DNA of 35,922 nucleotides from the NCBI GenBank assembly GCA_003599195.1, contig QZIZ01000070.1:1-35922 (forward strand). The letters are read 5' to 3'. Below are positions 24,001 through 30,867 of the stretch, in pieces. A program made the position numbers and the translations under genes. Under the pieces are notes generated by a model. The model was not told the origin of the DNA. It was given only the letters and a program-made list of their open reading frames with translations, and did no database searches. The number at the start of each line of letters is the position of its first letter. Position 1 is the first letter of the stretch. The stretch is from Deltaproteobacteria bacterium. GTDB taxonomy: Bacteria > Desulfobacterota > Desulfobaccia > Desulfobaccales > 0-14-0-80-60-11.

Positions 24001-25052
24001 GCGGCATCTATTTCCAGAAGCTGCTGATTCACACCTGCATGGACGGCATCGTCGGCCATGATATGGACGGCGTTATCCGCACCTTTAACGACACCGCGGC
24101 CAAGATTATGGGCTATGAGCCGGCAGAAGTCCTGGGCCGCAAAAATATTCGGGAACTGTATGCTCCCGGCCAATTCCAGGAAATCGAGGCCAAAATCCAC
24201 GATCCCTTCTACGGGGGGGAGGGCGTCCTCGAGAATCACGAGTCCTGGATCCGGCACCAGGACGGCTCCTTGGTCCCCGTCTGGCTCTCCGCCCGGCTGC
24301 TTAAGGAAGGCGACCGGGAAATCGGCATGATCGCCCATATTAAGGACCTCAGGGAACGGAAACGCATGGAGGAGGAGCTCCTGCGGAGCGAACGCCTGGC
24401 CATCCTGGGGAAGATGGCGGCCCACATCAGCCACGAAATCAAAAATCCCTTGATGCTCATCGGCGGCTTCGCCCGCCAGGTCTTGAAAGATTTTGCCCAG
24501 GACCCCCAAAGGAATCTGGAAAAGCTGCACATTATCGTGGATGAAGTCAAACGGCTGGAGGAATTCCTGGTGGAAGTCGGCAGCTATGCCAAATTCTCCG
24601 AACCCCAAAAGAAACCGGGAAATATCAACGCCCTGATCCAGGAAACCTGCCAGCGCCTGGAACCCAGTCTGCGGGAAAGCAAAATCGATTTGGCGCTTGA
24701 ATTGGACCCCGATCTCCCGGAGACGCAATTCGACCCGGGCCATCTGCGGCAGGTGATCCTGAATATCGCCAAGAACGCCATTGAGGCCATGGACGCCGGC
24801 GGCGCCCTGACCATCGCCACCGGGCTGCGGACCGGCCGGGTATTTATCACCATCGGCGACACGGGAGTGGGCATTCCGCCGGAGGTTCAGGAAAAAATCT
24901 TTCAGCCCTTCTTTTCGTCCAAGCCCAAGGGCAGCGGCCTGGGGCTGGCCATTTCCCAGAAGATCATTCAGGCCCACCATGGAGAAATCGTCATCGACAG
25001 CGCGCCCGGCAAAGGCACGCAGGTGACGGTCTATCTTCCGGCTGAATCTTAG
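21021..25052 (+). CDS. sodium:solute symporter-histidine kinase fusion (CbrA-like sensor)
   Basis: The product is 1343 residues from the ATG at 21021; the frame opens 23 codons earlier inside the upstream gene. Residues 1 to about 505 form a 12-14 helix SSS (PutP-type) transporter domain (AYCTAWTFFGSVGKAA, SDFLTLRYG). A cytoplasmic linker is followed by two GAF-like domains (about 655-815 and 825-985) and a PAS domain (about 1000-1115). The kinase follows, with HEIKNP (His1138), N-box NIAKNAIEAM, G1 GDTGVGIP and G2 GSGLGLAIS. In Pseudomonas CbrA, a similar fusion links substrate transport to gene regulation; transport may be real or only sensory. There is no receiver domain and no adjacent regulator on the same strand. 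Its stop overlaps the stop of the convergent gene by four bases. Confidence 0.9.
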   Translation: MLDTGLVAAAAFGYLFLLFAIAYYGDRQRSRGRSIIANPYIYALSLAAYCTAWTFFGSVGKAATSGVTFLTIYLGPTIIAFSWWFGLRKLLRICKDNNLTTMSDFLTLRYGKGAFLGALATVVVLLAITPYIGLQLKSISGTFNILVYGEAAPPLTMPIYEDTAFYVALLLAMFGILFGARHLDPTERHEGLVAVVFFESIIELLAFVSLGLLVTFGLFPGWGEIFSRIQQSPEFAQLLLVNTGPHNSYSFLLVLTLLAMGAIHFLPRMFHMAVVENTDEKHILTAIWLFPLYLLLINLFVMPIAFGGLLLGLPPEQADTFVLRIPLQTGHPYLALLVFMGGLSASTAMVAVASIAVSTMVVNSLVMPLAIRLRLQERITPHLLTIKRSAILLLILLGYFGYHFLFPTVMLVDIGLIAFCGVMQLVPAMLGALYWREATRWGAIAGLGTGFFLWSYTLVLPYFVEADWFSPTLLTEGPFGLAFLKPTAFLGLSGLDKLSHTFFWSLLFNAGAFVGVSLATTPSPVEKEQSRRYVGVFEQERELPLEKRFTSFPSLDHLTHFLESLIGHRKAAAARRAFLQEVAIPESEWGDREKLRLAGFVERTLAGSIGPAAARVIIEGYLSALGSRMEDVFDLFSRISSSLEESEQQLRRRVAELSVLFEAARRLAYSPYIPDLLEGVLGVLEEQLGIETCAVRLLDERGFLHIKGSRGLPPEAQEQVVKPDSESLLGQCLYTFTPQVVSPGDSAATAPRLQGLRQEEIMGSLVLAPIATETATLGVLTAASSQKGFFTREHVEFFQSLAGQLALAVRTANMEEALRLDESRLEAVWQLSRMTRATLKEITEFAMEEGVRLTKSKIGYLAFASEDETVLTMQAWSRTAMEECIVADKPLVYPMETTGLWGEAVRQRQPIITNDYAAANPYKKGYPPGHVEVRRHLNIPVFDGDRIVAVAGVGNKDEEYDESDVRQLTLLMNGMWWQIKRQREEEALAAEVERGIYFQKLLIHTCMDGIVGHDMDGVIRTFNDTAAKIMGYEPAEVLGRKNIRELYAPGQFQEIEAKIHDPFYGGEGVLENHESWIRHQDGSLVPVWLSARLLKEGDREIGMIAHIKDLRERKRMEEELLRSERLAILGKMAAHISHEIKNPLMLIGGFARQVLKDFAQDPQRNLEKLHIIVDEVKRLEEFLVEVGSYAKFSEPQKKPGNINALIQETCQRLEPSLRESKIDLALELDPDLPETQFDPGHLRQVILNIAKNAIEAMDAGGALTIATGLRTGRVFITIGDTGVGIPPEVQEKIFQPFFSSKPKGSGLGLAISQKIIQAHHGEIVIDSAPGKGTQVTVYLPAES

Positions 25053-25696
25053 AAAAAATCAGTAAGATACGGATTGGCGGCCTTCTCCTGGCCCAGGGTG
25101 GAGCTGGGGGTCTCCCCGTAATCATGGCCCGGCCAGATGCGGGTCTCGTCCGGCAGGGGCATAATCTTGTCCTGGAGGGATTGGATCAGTGCTTCCAGAG
25201 AGCCGCCCGGCAGATCGGTGCGCCCGGCCGCCTCCACGAACAGCGTGTCCCCGGTGAAGAGGTGGCCGGGAAAATAAAGACAGATGGCGCCGGGGGTATG
25301 GCCGGGGGTGTGCAAAACCAGGGCTTCCCGGCGGCCCAGGAGGAGCTTCGAACCGTCTTCCACTTGCAGGTCCACCCGGGTCAGCGGCGGAAACCCCTCG
25401 GCCCGGGCCAGATCCTGCATCTGAGGGCGGCTGAAGAACTCCCAGTCCAGGCGGTGCATGACTACTTTGGCCCCGGTTTGCTCCGCCCAGAGGCCGTTGC
25501 CGGCGATATGGTCCGCGTGGCCGTGGGTGTTGACGATCCAGCGGAGATGCCAGCCATTTTCCCGGAGCCCTGCCTCTAGAGACGGAGCCGGGCCGCCGGG
25601 GTCGATGAGGAGAGCCTCGCCGGTCTCCGGGCAGGCCACCAGGTAGGTGAGCACCGCCAGGGGCCCTACTTGCTCGGCGATGATTTTTAGAAGCAA
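25049..25696 (-). CDS. MBL-fold metallo-hydrolase, glyoxalase II-like
   Basis: The product is 215 residues from a TTG at 25696, which has GGGAGG five bases upstream. The longer ATG start at 25741 would translate an intergenic purine repeat and is unlikely. Metal-binding motifs are THGHADH (near residues 55-61), HTPGHTPG (near 132), FTGDTLF and a final PGHDYG. The pattern matches hydroxyacylglutathione hydrolase-like or persulfide dioxygenase-like enzymes, which cleave thioesters or oxidise thiol persulfides using one or two metals. The length fits the short glyoxalase II-like group without the C-terminal helical domain. It is likely cytoplasmic. The substrate cannot be decided from sequence alone. 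Confidence 0.85.
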   Translation of the reverse strand: MLLKIIAEQVGPLAVLTYLVACPETGEALLIDPGGPAPSLEAGLRENGWHLRWIVNTHGHADHIAGNGLWAEQTGAKVVMHRLDWEFFSRPQMQDLARAEGFPPLTRVDLQVEDGSKLLLGRREALVLHTPGHTPGAICLYFPGHLFTGDTLFVEAAGRTDLPGGSLEALIQSLQDKIMPLPDETRIWPGHDYGETPSSTLGQEKAANPYLTDFF

Positions 25697-25726
25697 GAGA
25701 GCCTCCCGGGAAAATCCTGGGGCAAA

Positions 25727-25815
25727 AGGGCAAAAGGGCAAAAGGGGAAAAGGCGAAAAGGGAATTTCTCGGGGGCGGATCCCTTTTCCCCTTTTTCCCT
25801 CTTCCCCTTTTAACC
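25727..25815. repeat. purine-rich AAAAGGG/CCCTTTT inverted repeat region
   Basis: Tandem AAAAGGGC/AAAAGGGG units (about 25727-25761) face CCCTTTTCCCC/CCCTTTT units (about 25788-25813) in inverted orientation, so the transcript could form a hairpin. Similar units occur at 34874-34913 and 35212-35308. It lies between two minus-strand genes. Confidence 0.55.
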
Positions 25816-25822
25816 TCTATCT

Positions 25823-26377
25823 TTATCTGGCCAGGAACCGGAAGATCATCTGCTGATTGCGCAGCGAATAGATGCCGGATTTAAGGTGGCGGACCTGGGC
25901 CTGTTCATTTTCCGCCTTGGCCTCCCGGGCATATTTCGCTCCGAGGTCACCCTGGGCGGCTTCGGCCTTCTTCAGCTTTTCCGCGGCGGATTTTTCCAGG
26001 CGCTCGGCCTGGGCCGTTTCGTCCGCGGCCAGTTTTTTATTCACCGTCTCCTGCTGCTCCTCCTGGGGAGTCAGGGTCCGGGTCTTCTGGTCCGGGCCGC
26101 ATTCTTTCACCAGGATGGTAAACAGGGAATTGGCCTCTTTCAGCAGGGACTTGGCCTCCGCGGTGTATTTGGCGGCCAGTTTCTTCTCCGCTTTATCCAG
26201 CAGGCCCACCGCCCTCTTATAGAGGATGGCGTGATCCGGACCGCATTTGGCGGGAGACGCGGCGCTACTCCGGGGCTGAGGAGGAGCCTGGGTCTGGGCC
26301 AGGCCCGCACCGGCAAGCAATAATCCCTGCACCATCAACATGCCCAGGACGATTCGACATAAGCGGCTCAAGCGCAT
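25823..26377 (-). CDS. uncharacterised periplasmic coiled-coil protein
   Basis: The protein has 184 residues. It has a signal peptide (about 1-27, ending GAGLAQ), a Pro/Ser/Ala-rich linker, and a helical, Lys/Glu/Ala-rich body with two CGPD motifs (near 45 and 93). These are spaced around helices with heptads (LLDKAEKKL; SLLKEANSLF). The start has GAGGAC about seven bases upstream. The paired CGPD motifs suggest an intramolecular disulfide or an internal duplication of a small helical hairpin. No family is recognised. A role in the envelope, such as binding peptidoglycan or a partner protein, would be a guess. Confidence 0.6.
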   Translation of the reverse strand: MRLSRLCRIVLGMLMVQGLLLAGAGLAQTQAPPQPRSSAASPAKCGPDHAILYKRAVGLLDKAEKKLAAKYTAEAKSLLKEANSLFTILVKECGPDQKTRTLTPQEEQQETVNKKLAADETAQAERLEKSAAEKLKKAEAAQGDLGAKYAREAKAENEQAQVRHLKSGIYSLRNQQMIFRFLAR

Positions 26378-26471
26378 ATTTTCAGTCCTCTTTCCGTGGA
26401 ATATGGGCGAATCCGGTATCCGCCCTGAATTTGGCGGGAAAACGTCAGGTTCAATACGCAGCTACTATATA

Positions 26472-26750
26472 TTAATTCCTGGCCGGATGCCAAATGATAT
26501 TGAAGGTCTCCGCGATGGCCCGGCGAAACCGGGGCCGGTAGATCCATTCGAAGGCCGTTTCTTTGCCGGGGAAGAGCTGCAGGGCCTGGCTGCGGACGTT
26601 CTCCACCACTTTCTCCGCCTCTTCCAGGGTGAAGCTGCCGGCCCTGATCTCCATCAGGGCCAGGTCCACCAGAAACCGGAGAAACCTGAGATTTCGGTTC
26701 TCTTCCCGCAGGGCCTGCAAACGCTCCGGGGAGGCGTCCTTATCCGGCAC
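26472..26750 (-). CDS. small uncharacterised helical protein
   Basis: The product is 92 residues from a GTG at 26750, chosen because GGAG lies six bases upstream; a TTG at 26762 lacks a ribosome site. It is soluble and helical, with the centre LEEAEKVVENVR and the aromatic tail FEWIYRPRFRRAI. It starts 27 bases after the L,D-transpeptidase stop and is on the same strand, so it is probably co-transcribed. It has no signal peptide or membrane segment. The family is not recognised. Confidence 0.6.
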   Translation of the reverse strand: MPDKDASPERLQALREENRNLRFLRFLVDLALMEIRAGSFTLEEAEKVVENVRSQALQLFPGKETAFEWIYRPRFRRAIAETFNIIWHPARN

Positions 26751-26777
26751 GGCCTTCTCCAAAAAAATCAGCGGGGC

Positions 26778-27758
26778 CTATTTTAACTTGGCTTCTTTGC
26801 CCTGTAAAGGAAAAACGGAGTTGAGCTGGGGGGAAGGGGCGGAACCGGCTGGGGGGCCGGCCGCGGCATCCAGCACGTTCCGGGTGATGTCCCTGGCGAC
26901 GCCATCCCTGGATTTCAGGATTTGAGCCGCCAGATCCCAGTCTATCCGATCCTCCAACTGGTTTTTGGCGGCAAGTTCCTTCACCAAAGCTATGGGCTGC
27001 ATTTTCTTTTGGTAAAAATTATGATGAGCTTCCAGGAAGATGCGCCCTTGTGCGGTGACAGCCATTTTGATCGGCTGGTAAATAATTTTCACCGGCGTCC
27101 CGATGGTGACTTCGGGAAAGAGCTTCTCGATTTCATCAGGGAGCATCCGGATACAGCCATGGGAGGCGTAGTAGCCCACGCTCCAGGGCCGGTTGGTGGC
27201 GTGGATACCCACTCCCTCGGCGGAGGTGAGCATAAAGAATTTACCCAGGGGATTTTTAGGTCCCGGAGGCACCTTTTCCAGCACCTCCAGACCTTCTTCC
27301 TCCATCTCCTCCTGAATGGATAACGGGACATTCCAGGTGGGGTTTTTGCGCTTATCGATAATCTTATAGTTCCCCGTGGGAGTCGGCCAAGAAGGTTTGC
27401 CCGCCGCCAGGGCGTAACGGCGCTGATACGCGCCATCCTTAAAATAGTAAAGGTTCAACTCCGCCAGATTAATAATCAAACCTTGGTTTACACAGGTTGG
27501 AACAATATGGGTGGAATCGATTTTTATAGTCATCCCTTTTTTCAGTCGATAAGGCTTTTTTAGCTTATTTTGCTTTACTAAAACCGGCCAACGCAATCCT
27601 TTCCTTTGGGCCAAGCGTTCGATGGAGACCCGATGTTGCTCCACCAGGTACATTTCTTCACATCCGCCTATCTGAGTATAAAGATCGACCCCGGTGGCGG
27701 AGGCGCTCACTGCACCGGCCAAGCAGCAAAGACCAATCAGTAATAACAGTCGCAGCAT
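26778..27758 (-). CDS. L,D-transpeptidase (YkuD domain)
   Basis: The product is 326 residues from the ATG at 27758, which has GGAGGTGGAG seven bases upstream. It has a signal peptide (about 1-20), a LysM-like region (about 37-80; VSIERLAQRKGL, LKKGMTI) and a YkuD catalytic domain (about 93-235). The catalytic motif is SHGCIRM (His200, Cys202), with His186 in GIHATN. The C-terminal extension of about 90 residues is helical with a Pro/Gly/Ser-rich tail. Such enzymes make 3-3 crosslinks in peptidoglycan or attach lipoproteins to it in the periplasm. It begins one base after the stop of the upstream endonuclease-like gene, which indicates an operon. Confidence 0.9.
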   Translation of the reverse strand: MLRLLLLIGLCCLAGAVSASATGVDLYTQIGGCEEMYLVEQHRVSIERLAQRKGLRWPVLVKQNKLKKPYRLKKGMTIKIDSTHIVPTCVNQGLIINLAELNLYYFKDGAYQRRYALAAGKPSWPTPTGNYKIIDKRKNPTWNVPLSIQEEMEEEGLEVLEKVPPGPKNPLGKFFMLTSAEGVGIHATNRPWSVGYYASHGCIRMLPDEIEKLFPEVTIGTPVKIIYQPIKMAVTAQGRIFLEAHHNFYQKKMQPIALVKELAAKNQLEDRIDWDLAAQILKSRDGVARDITRNVLDAAAGPPAGSAPSPQLNSVFPLQGKEAKLK

Positions 27759-27759
27759 C

Positions 27760-28521
27760 TTAATACTCCACCTCCACAGCATAGGGAAAGTGGTCCGAAG
27801 GATAGCGCCCATTTAAATTATCGGTAACCATGAAGGCTTCCTTGACCTTGAAGGGTGAGGATAACAAAATCCAATCAATACGGCTGCCCCGGAGACAACC
27901 GTTGAAGTCGTGCTGGGTGGTGGCCTCCACTCCGGCGGGATGCAGGCTCCGCCAGGAATCTTGTAGGGGGCTGCCGGGATTCAAAAATTCCCGGTAAACC
28001 GGAGACTCCGGCGGCTCATTGAAATCTCCCGCGAGAATCATGGGTTTTTTAAGAGGGAAGAAATGCTCCCGGATCATCCGGGCGCCGTTCAGGCGGGCCG
28101 GGGCCGAAATATGGTCCAGGTGGGTATCGAGGAAATAAAACCACATCTCCCGCCCCACCTCTTGGAACAAACCGTAAGTGACCATGCGGGGGAAGGCGCT
28201 GTCCCAGCTCTTGCTGCGGTGCACCATGGGGGTATCCGACAGCCAGAATTCTCCCGATTCCGCTGTCTTAAACAGGTCTTCCCGGTAAAAAATGGTGGGA
28301 TACTGGCAGGTGCGGTCGATCTGCCGGTGGCCGATCAGCGGCTGGTAGTTGGGCAGATGCGCGGCCAGATATTCCAACTGGGGCACGGTGCCTTCCTGGG
28401 TGCCCAGGAGGTGGGGCCCGTGGGCCAGGATAATCTCCACCACCAATTCCTTGCGGTATTCCCATTCATTGGGGCCGTCTATCGGCGTGGCAAACCGGAG
28501 ATTGAAGGTCATCAGGCGCAT
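27760..28521 (-). CDS. endonuclease/exonuclease/phosphatase family protein
   Basis: The protein has 253 residues and is a single EEP fold without a signal peptide. Core motifs in order are TFNLRF (5-10), GTQEG (metal-binding Glu, 40-44), LDTHLDH (about 131-137), AGDFNEPP, SRIDWI and SDHFPY. These residues form the metal site and the general His/Asp pair of the Mg-dependent phosphodiesterase superfamily. The superfamily includes nucleases and phospholipid or sugar phosphatases, so the substrate is open. It lies between a dGTPase-like gene (7-base gap) and the L,D-transpeptidase (1-base gap). GGAGG is 16 bases from the ATG, an unusually long distance. Confidence 0.85.
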   Translation of the reverse strand: MRLMTFNLRFATPIDGPNEWEYRKELVVEIILAHGPHLLGTQEGTVPQLEYLAAHLPNYQPLIGHRQIDRTCQYPTIFYREDLFKTAESGEFWLSDTPMVHRSKSWDSAFPRMVTYGLFQEVGREMWFYFLDTHLDHISAPARLNGARMIREHFFPLKKPMILAGDFNEPPESPVYREFLNPGSPLQDSWRSLHPAGVEATTQHDFNGCLRGSRIDWILLSSPFKVKEAFMVTDNLNGRYPSDHFPYAVEVEY

Positions 28522-28528
28522 ACCGGCT

Positions 28529-29692
28529 TTAGGCGAACCTCCAGGGCAAGGGTTGGGGAAAGAACAGTTCCCCGCTCTGTTTTAGGAAATAAGCGTCGGT
28601 CATGCTCGCCATAAAATCCCGGACAATCTCCCCGGGACGGTAGTTCTCCAGGTACACCGGGTCCATAGAGGATAGATAATCCCTCCAGATGGGCGAATCA
28701 AGGCGGCGTTCCTCCAGATCCCGGATAAAGCGGGTCCACATGGAGGCGAAGAGGCCCTCGATTTTCGGTGTTTCCGCCTTGATTAAGGGATTATTGTAGA
28801 TGCGCTCGTAATTGAATTCCTTCAAACCTTTCAGGGCCTGGCCCACCTCCGGGCTGTAGCCGACGTAATTTTTTTCAAAACTGTGGGTGATGAGATCGGC
28901 TACCAGGCTGTAGACAATGGCCCCGTTGGTGCGGCCCAGGCGCTGGGCGGCTTGGGAGGGCAGCTCTTCCCGCTTGACCAGATTGAGGGTGATGGCGTCT
29001 TCCAGGTCCCGGCCGATATAACTGATGGTGTCCGCCAGCCGCACCACGCAGCCTTCCAGGGTCATGGGCTTGATAGGCAGCCGGGGGTCGGCCGTCTTGG
29101 CGCGCATCTCCTCTTCCAGGTTTGCAAAGGTCTTCTCCCGGTCCGGGGCCAGCCGCTCCAGGTGCGTCTCCCCGTCGTGACAAAGGATGCCGTCCAAAAC
29201 CTGGAGGGTCAAGTTCAGCCCCCGGCCCCCCTTTTCCACCCTTTCCAGGAACCACACCCCCTGCACGCTGTGGAGGAAGGGGCCGATGCCCCGGGATTCG
29301 CAGATCGCGGAAAGAATCCGCTCCCCGTCGTGGCCGAAAGGGGGATGGCCGATATCGTGGCCCAGGGCGATGGCCTCCAGGAGGTCTTCGTTCAGGCGCA
29401 GGAAGCGGCCGATGGTGCGGGCGATCTTGGAGAGGAGCTGCACGTGCAGGACCCGGTGGCTGATGTGCTCGTGGTCGATGAGATAAAAGACCTGGGTCTT
29501 GTCGATATAGCGGGTATAGGCCCGGGAATGGAGGATGCGGTCCGCGTCCACCGCGAAGTTTTGGCGGTGGCCCTCGGCGATGCGCTCTTCAAACCGCCGC
29601 CGGATGGCTTGGGTGCTGCGGGTGGCATAGAGGGAAAGCCAGGATTCCTCCTGGCGGTCAAGGATTTGCCGCAGTTCCCCCAGATTGACCAT
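28529..29692 (-). CDS. dGTPase-like HD-domain deoxynucleotide triphosphohydrolase
   Basis: The protein has 387 residues. The HD motif is complete: an upstream His in HRVLHV (about 79), GHDIGHPPFGHDG (HD at 112-113) and a downstream Asp in RLADTISYIGRD. The HPPFGHDGE stretch is typical of dGTPase/SAMHD1-type enzymes, which cut dNTP to deoxynucleoside and triphosphate. The length matches the short bacterial dGTPase group. The N-terminus carries an early RRFEERIAEGHRQ segment before the HD core. GGGGGAGG lies 11 bases before the ATG. It is the first gene of a tight operon with an endonuclease-like protein and an L,D-transpeptidase. It could act in dNTP pool control; an antiviral role is conceivable but unsupported here. 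Confidence 0.88.
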   Translation of the reverse strand: MVNLGELRQILDRQEESWLSLYATRSTQAIRRRFEERIAEGHRQNFAVDADRILHSRAYTRYIDKTQVFYLIDHEHISHRVLHVQLLSKIARTIGRFLRLNEDLLEAIALGHDIGHPPFGHDGERILSAICESRGIGPFLHSVQGVWFLERVEKGGRGLNLTLQVLDGILCHDGETHLERLAPDREKTFANLEEEMRAKTADPRLPIKPMTLEGCVVRLADTISYIGRDLEDAITLNLVKREELPSQAAQRLGRTNGAIVYSLVADLITHSFEKNYVGYSPEVGQALKGLKEFNYERIYNNPLIKAETPKIEGLFASMWTRFIRDLEERRLDSPIWRDYLSSMDPVYLENYRPGEIVRDFMASMTDAYFLKQSGELFFPQPLPWRFA

Positions 29693-29717
29693 TTAAGGCT
29701 TTGCCTCCCCCAGGAAA

Positions 29718-29746
29718 ATTTTACCATAGGCCGGTCTGCCCTACAA
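29718..29746 (-). promoter_or_regulatory. tentative promoter for the dGTPase operon
   Basis: On the minus strand, TTGTAG (complement of 29741-29746), a 17-base spacer and TAAAAT (complement of 29718-29723, 5 of 6 to -10). The -35 is poor. Confidence 0.3.
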
Positions 29747-29761
29747 GCTCCAAGGAATATT

Positions 29762-29790
29762 TTGAATTTACCGGAAATTCCGCATATAAT
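29762..29790 (+). promoter_or_regulatory. sigma70-like promoter with palindromic spacer before the binding-protein gene
   Basis: TTGAAT (29762-29767), a 17-base spacer and a perfect TATAAT (29785-29790). The spacer contains CGGAA-A-TTCCG (29772-29782), a palindrome that could be an operator. The start would lie about 60 bases before the ATG at 29857. Confidence 0.6.
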
Positions 29791-29856
29791 GGGTAGAAAA
29801 CTATATTAAAGAAAACATTAATAAGGCTCGATAAAGCTGAAAGAGATAAGTCCAAT

Positions 29857-30867
29857 ATGAACTCTTCGAGCCAATATTACCTCCGCTTCGGTCTTTGTGT
29901 AATCCTGGTTCTGTTCGGAATTTATGCGGGCCTCCGGCTTCTTTTCCCTCCTCTGCCTTTGGTGGGCGTGATCCAATGGACCCGGGATCTCAAGTTCTTT
30001 GAAGATGCCCCCCAGCGGGTGATGGAGGGACTGCGGGAGGAAGGTTTTCAGGACGGCCTTAATATCCGCCTGGAAGTGAGAAACGCCCGGGAAGAAAGAG
30101 ACAAAGCCGCGGCCCTGGCCCGGGAGTTCGTAAAGAAAGGGGCCCGTTTGCTGATCACCGTGGGCACGGTGCCCACCCTCATCGCCCTGGAAGTCACCCG
30201 GGACACCCGCATCCCCATCATTTATACCATGGTGGCCTCCCCCAACGCCACCGGCCTCGCCCGCCCGGCGCCTCCGGAGGCCATCCGCTTCACCGGCGCC
30301 AGCATTGAGGTGCCGGCGGTGGAGCAGTTGCGTTATTTGCTTCTGGCCCTGCCCAAACTCAAGCGCCTGGGAATCCTGTTTTGCACCGCCACCCCTGTGG
30401 CTGTGGCCTGCGGCAAGGCGGCGGAAGAGGCTTGCCCCGGCCTCGGCCTCACCCCCGTCCTGCGCACGGTTACCGATGCTCGCCCCGAGCTGTTGCAAGA
30501 GACGCTCCACGATCTGCTGGAGGAAAAAATCGAGGCTTTATTCCTCCCGGCCGATCCGGTTCTCAGGACCCCCGGTATCCTGCGGATTATTTCCGAGGCC
30601 ACCTTCGGAGCCCATATTCCAGTGATGACCTCGGGCAACGATTCCGTAGCATACGGCCTTCTTATGTCCTATCACGCCGACTTTGCGGAAATGGGCCGCC
30701 AGTCGGGACGACAGGCCGCCCGCTTTTTAAAAGGCACTCCCATGGAGCAAATCCTCCCGGAATCGCCCCTTACCAAAACCTTGACCATCAACCTGAAAGC
30801 GGCCCAGGAACTCGGCCTCCAATTGCCCAGGAACCTTGTCAGCCAGGCCCGGCTTTTTTATCAATGA
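29857..30867 (+). CDS. ABC-type substrate-binding protein (PF04392-like), membrane-anchored
   Basis: The protein has 336 residues. An N-terminal hydrophobic helix (about 10-30) lacks a lipobox and may be an uncleaved anchor. The rest is a two-lobed periplasmic binding protein (VGVIQWTRDLKFFEDA; GLREEGFQDG; ARLLITVGTVPTLIALE; IPIIYTMVASPNATGL), close in pattern to the ABC sub_bind family used for amino-acid-like or unknown ligands. No permease or ATPase gene is nearby. Instead, its stop overlaps the ATG of a hybrid histidine kinase by four bases (ATGA), so the protein probably serves as the kinase's ligand receptor. The ribosome site is weak (AAGAGA). The ligand is unknown. Confidence 0.85.
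   Translation: MNSSSQYYLRFGLCVILVLFGIYAGLRLLFPPLPLVGVIQWTRDLKFFEDAPQRVMEGLREEGFQDGLNIRLEVRNAREERDKAAALAREFVKKGARLLITVGTVPTLIALEVTRDTRIPIIYTMVASPNATGLARPAPPEAIRFTGASIEVPAVEQLRYLLLALPKLKRLGILFCTATPVAVACGKAAEEACPGLGLTPVLRTVTDARPELLQETLHDLLEEKIEALFLPADPVLRTPGILRIISEATFGAHIPVMTSGNDSVAYGLLMSYHADFAEMGRQSGRQAARFLKGTPMEQILPESPLTKTLTINLKAAQELGLQLPRNLVSQARLFYQ

Noticed and set aside
23691-24980. minus-strand ORF of 429 codons opposite the symporter-kinase
   Set aside because: It overlaps the conserved PAS, HisKA and HATPase domains, so it is a shadow.
25696-25741. ATG start of the MBL hydrolase at 25741
   Set aside because: The extra 15 codons lie in an intergenic purine repeat, while a TTG with GGGAGG five bases upstream fits the start of the fold.
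28529-29692. dGTPase operon as an anti-phage defence system
   Set aside because: dGTPases can limit phage by depleting dNTPs, but the neighbours (EEP-fold protein, L,D-transpeptidase) are not known defence partners, and no defence island hallmarks are near.
30381-30863. upstream extension of the hybrid kinase frame
   Set aside because: It is an out-of-frame reading of the binding-protein gene; the ATGA overlap start at 30864 and the following TM helix fit better.
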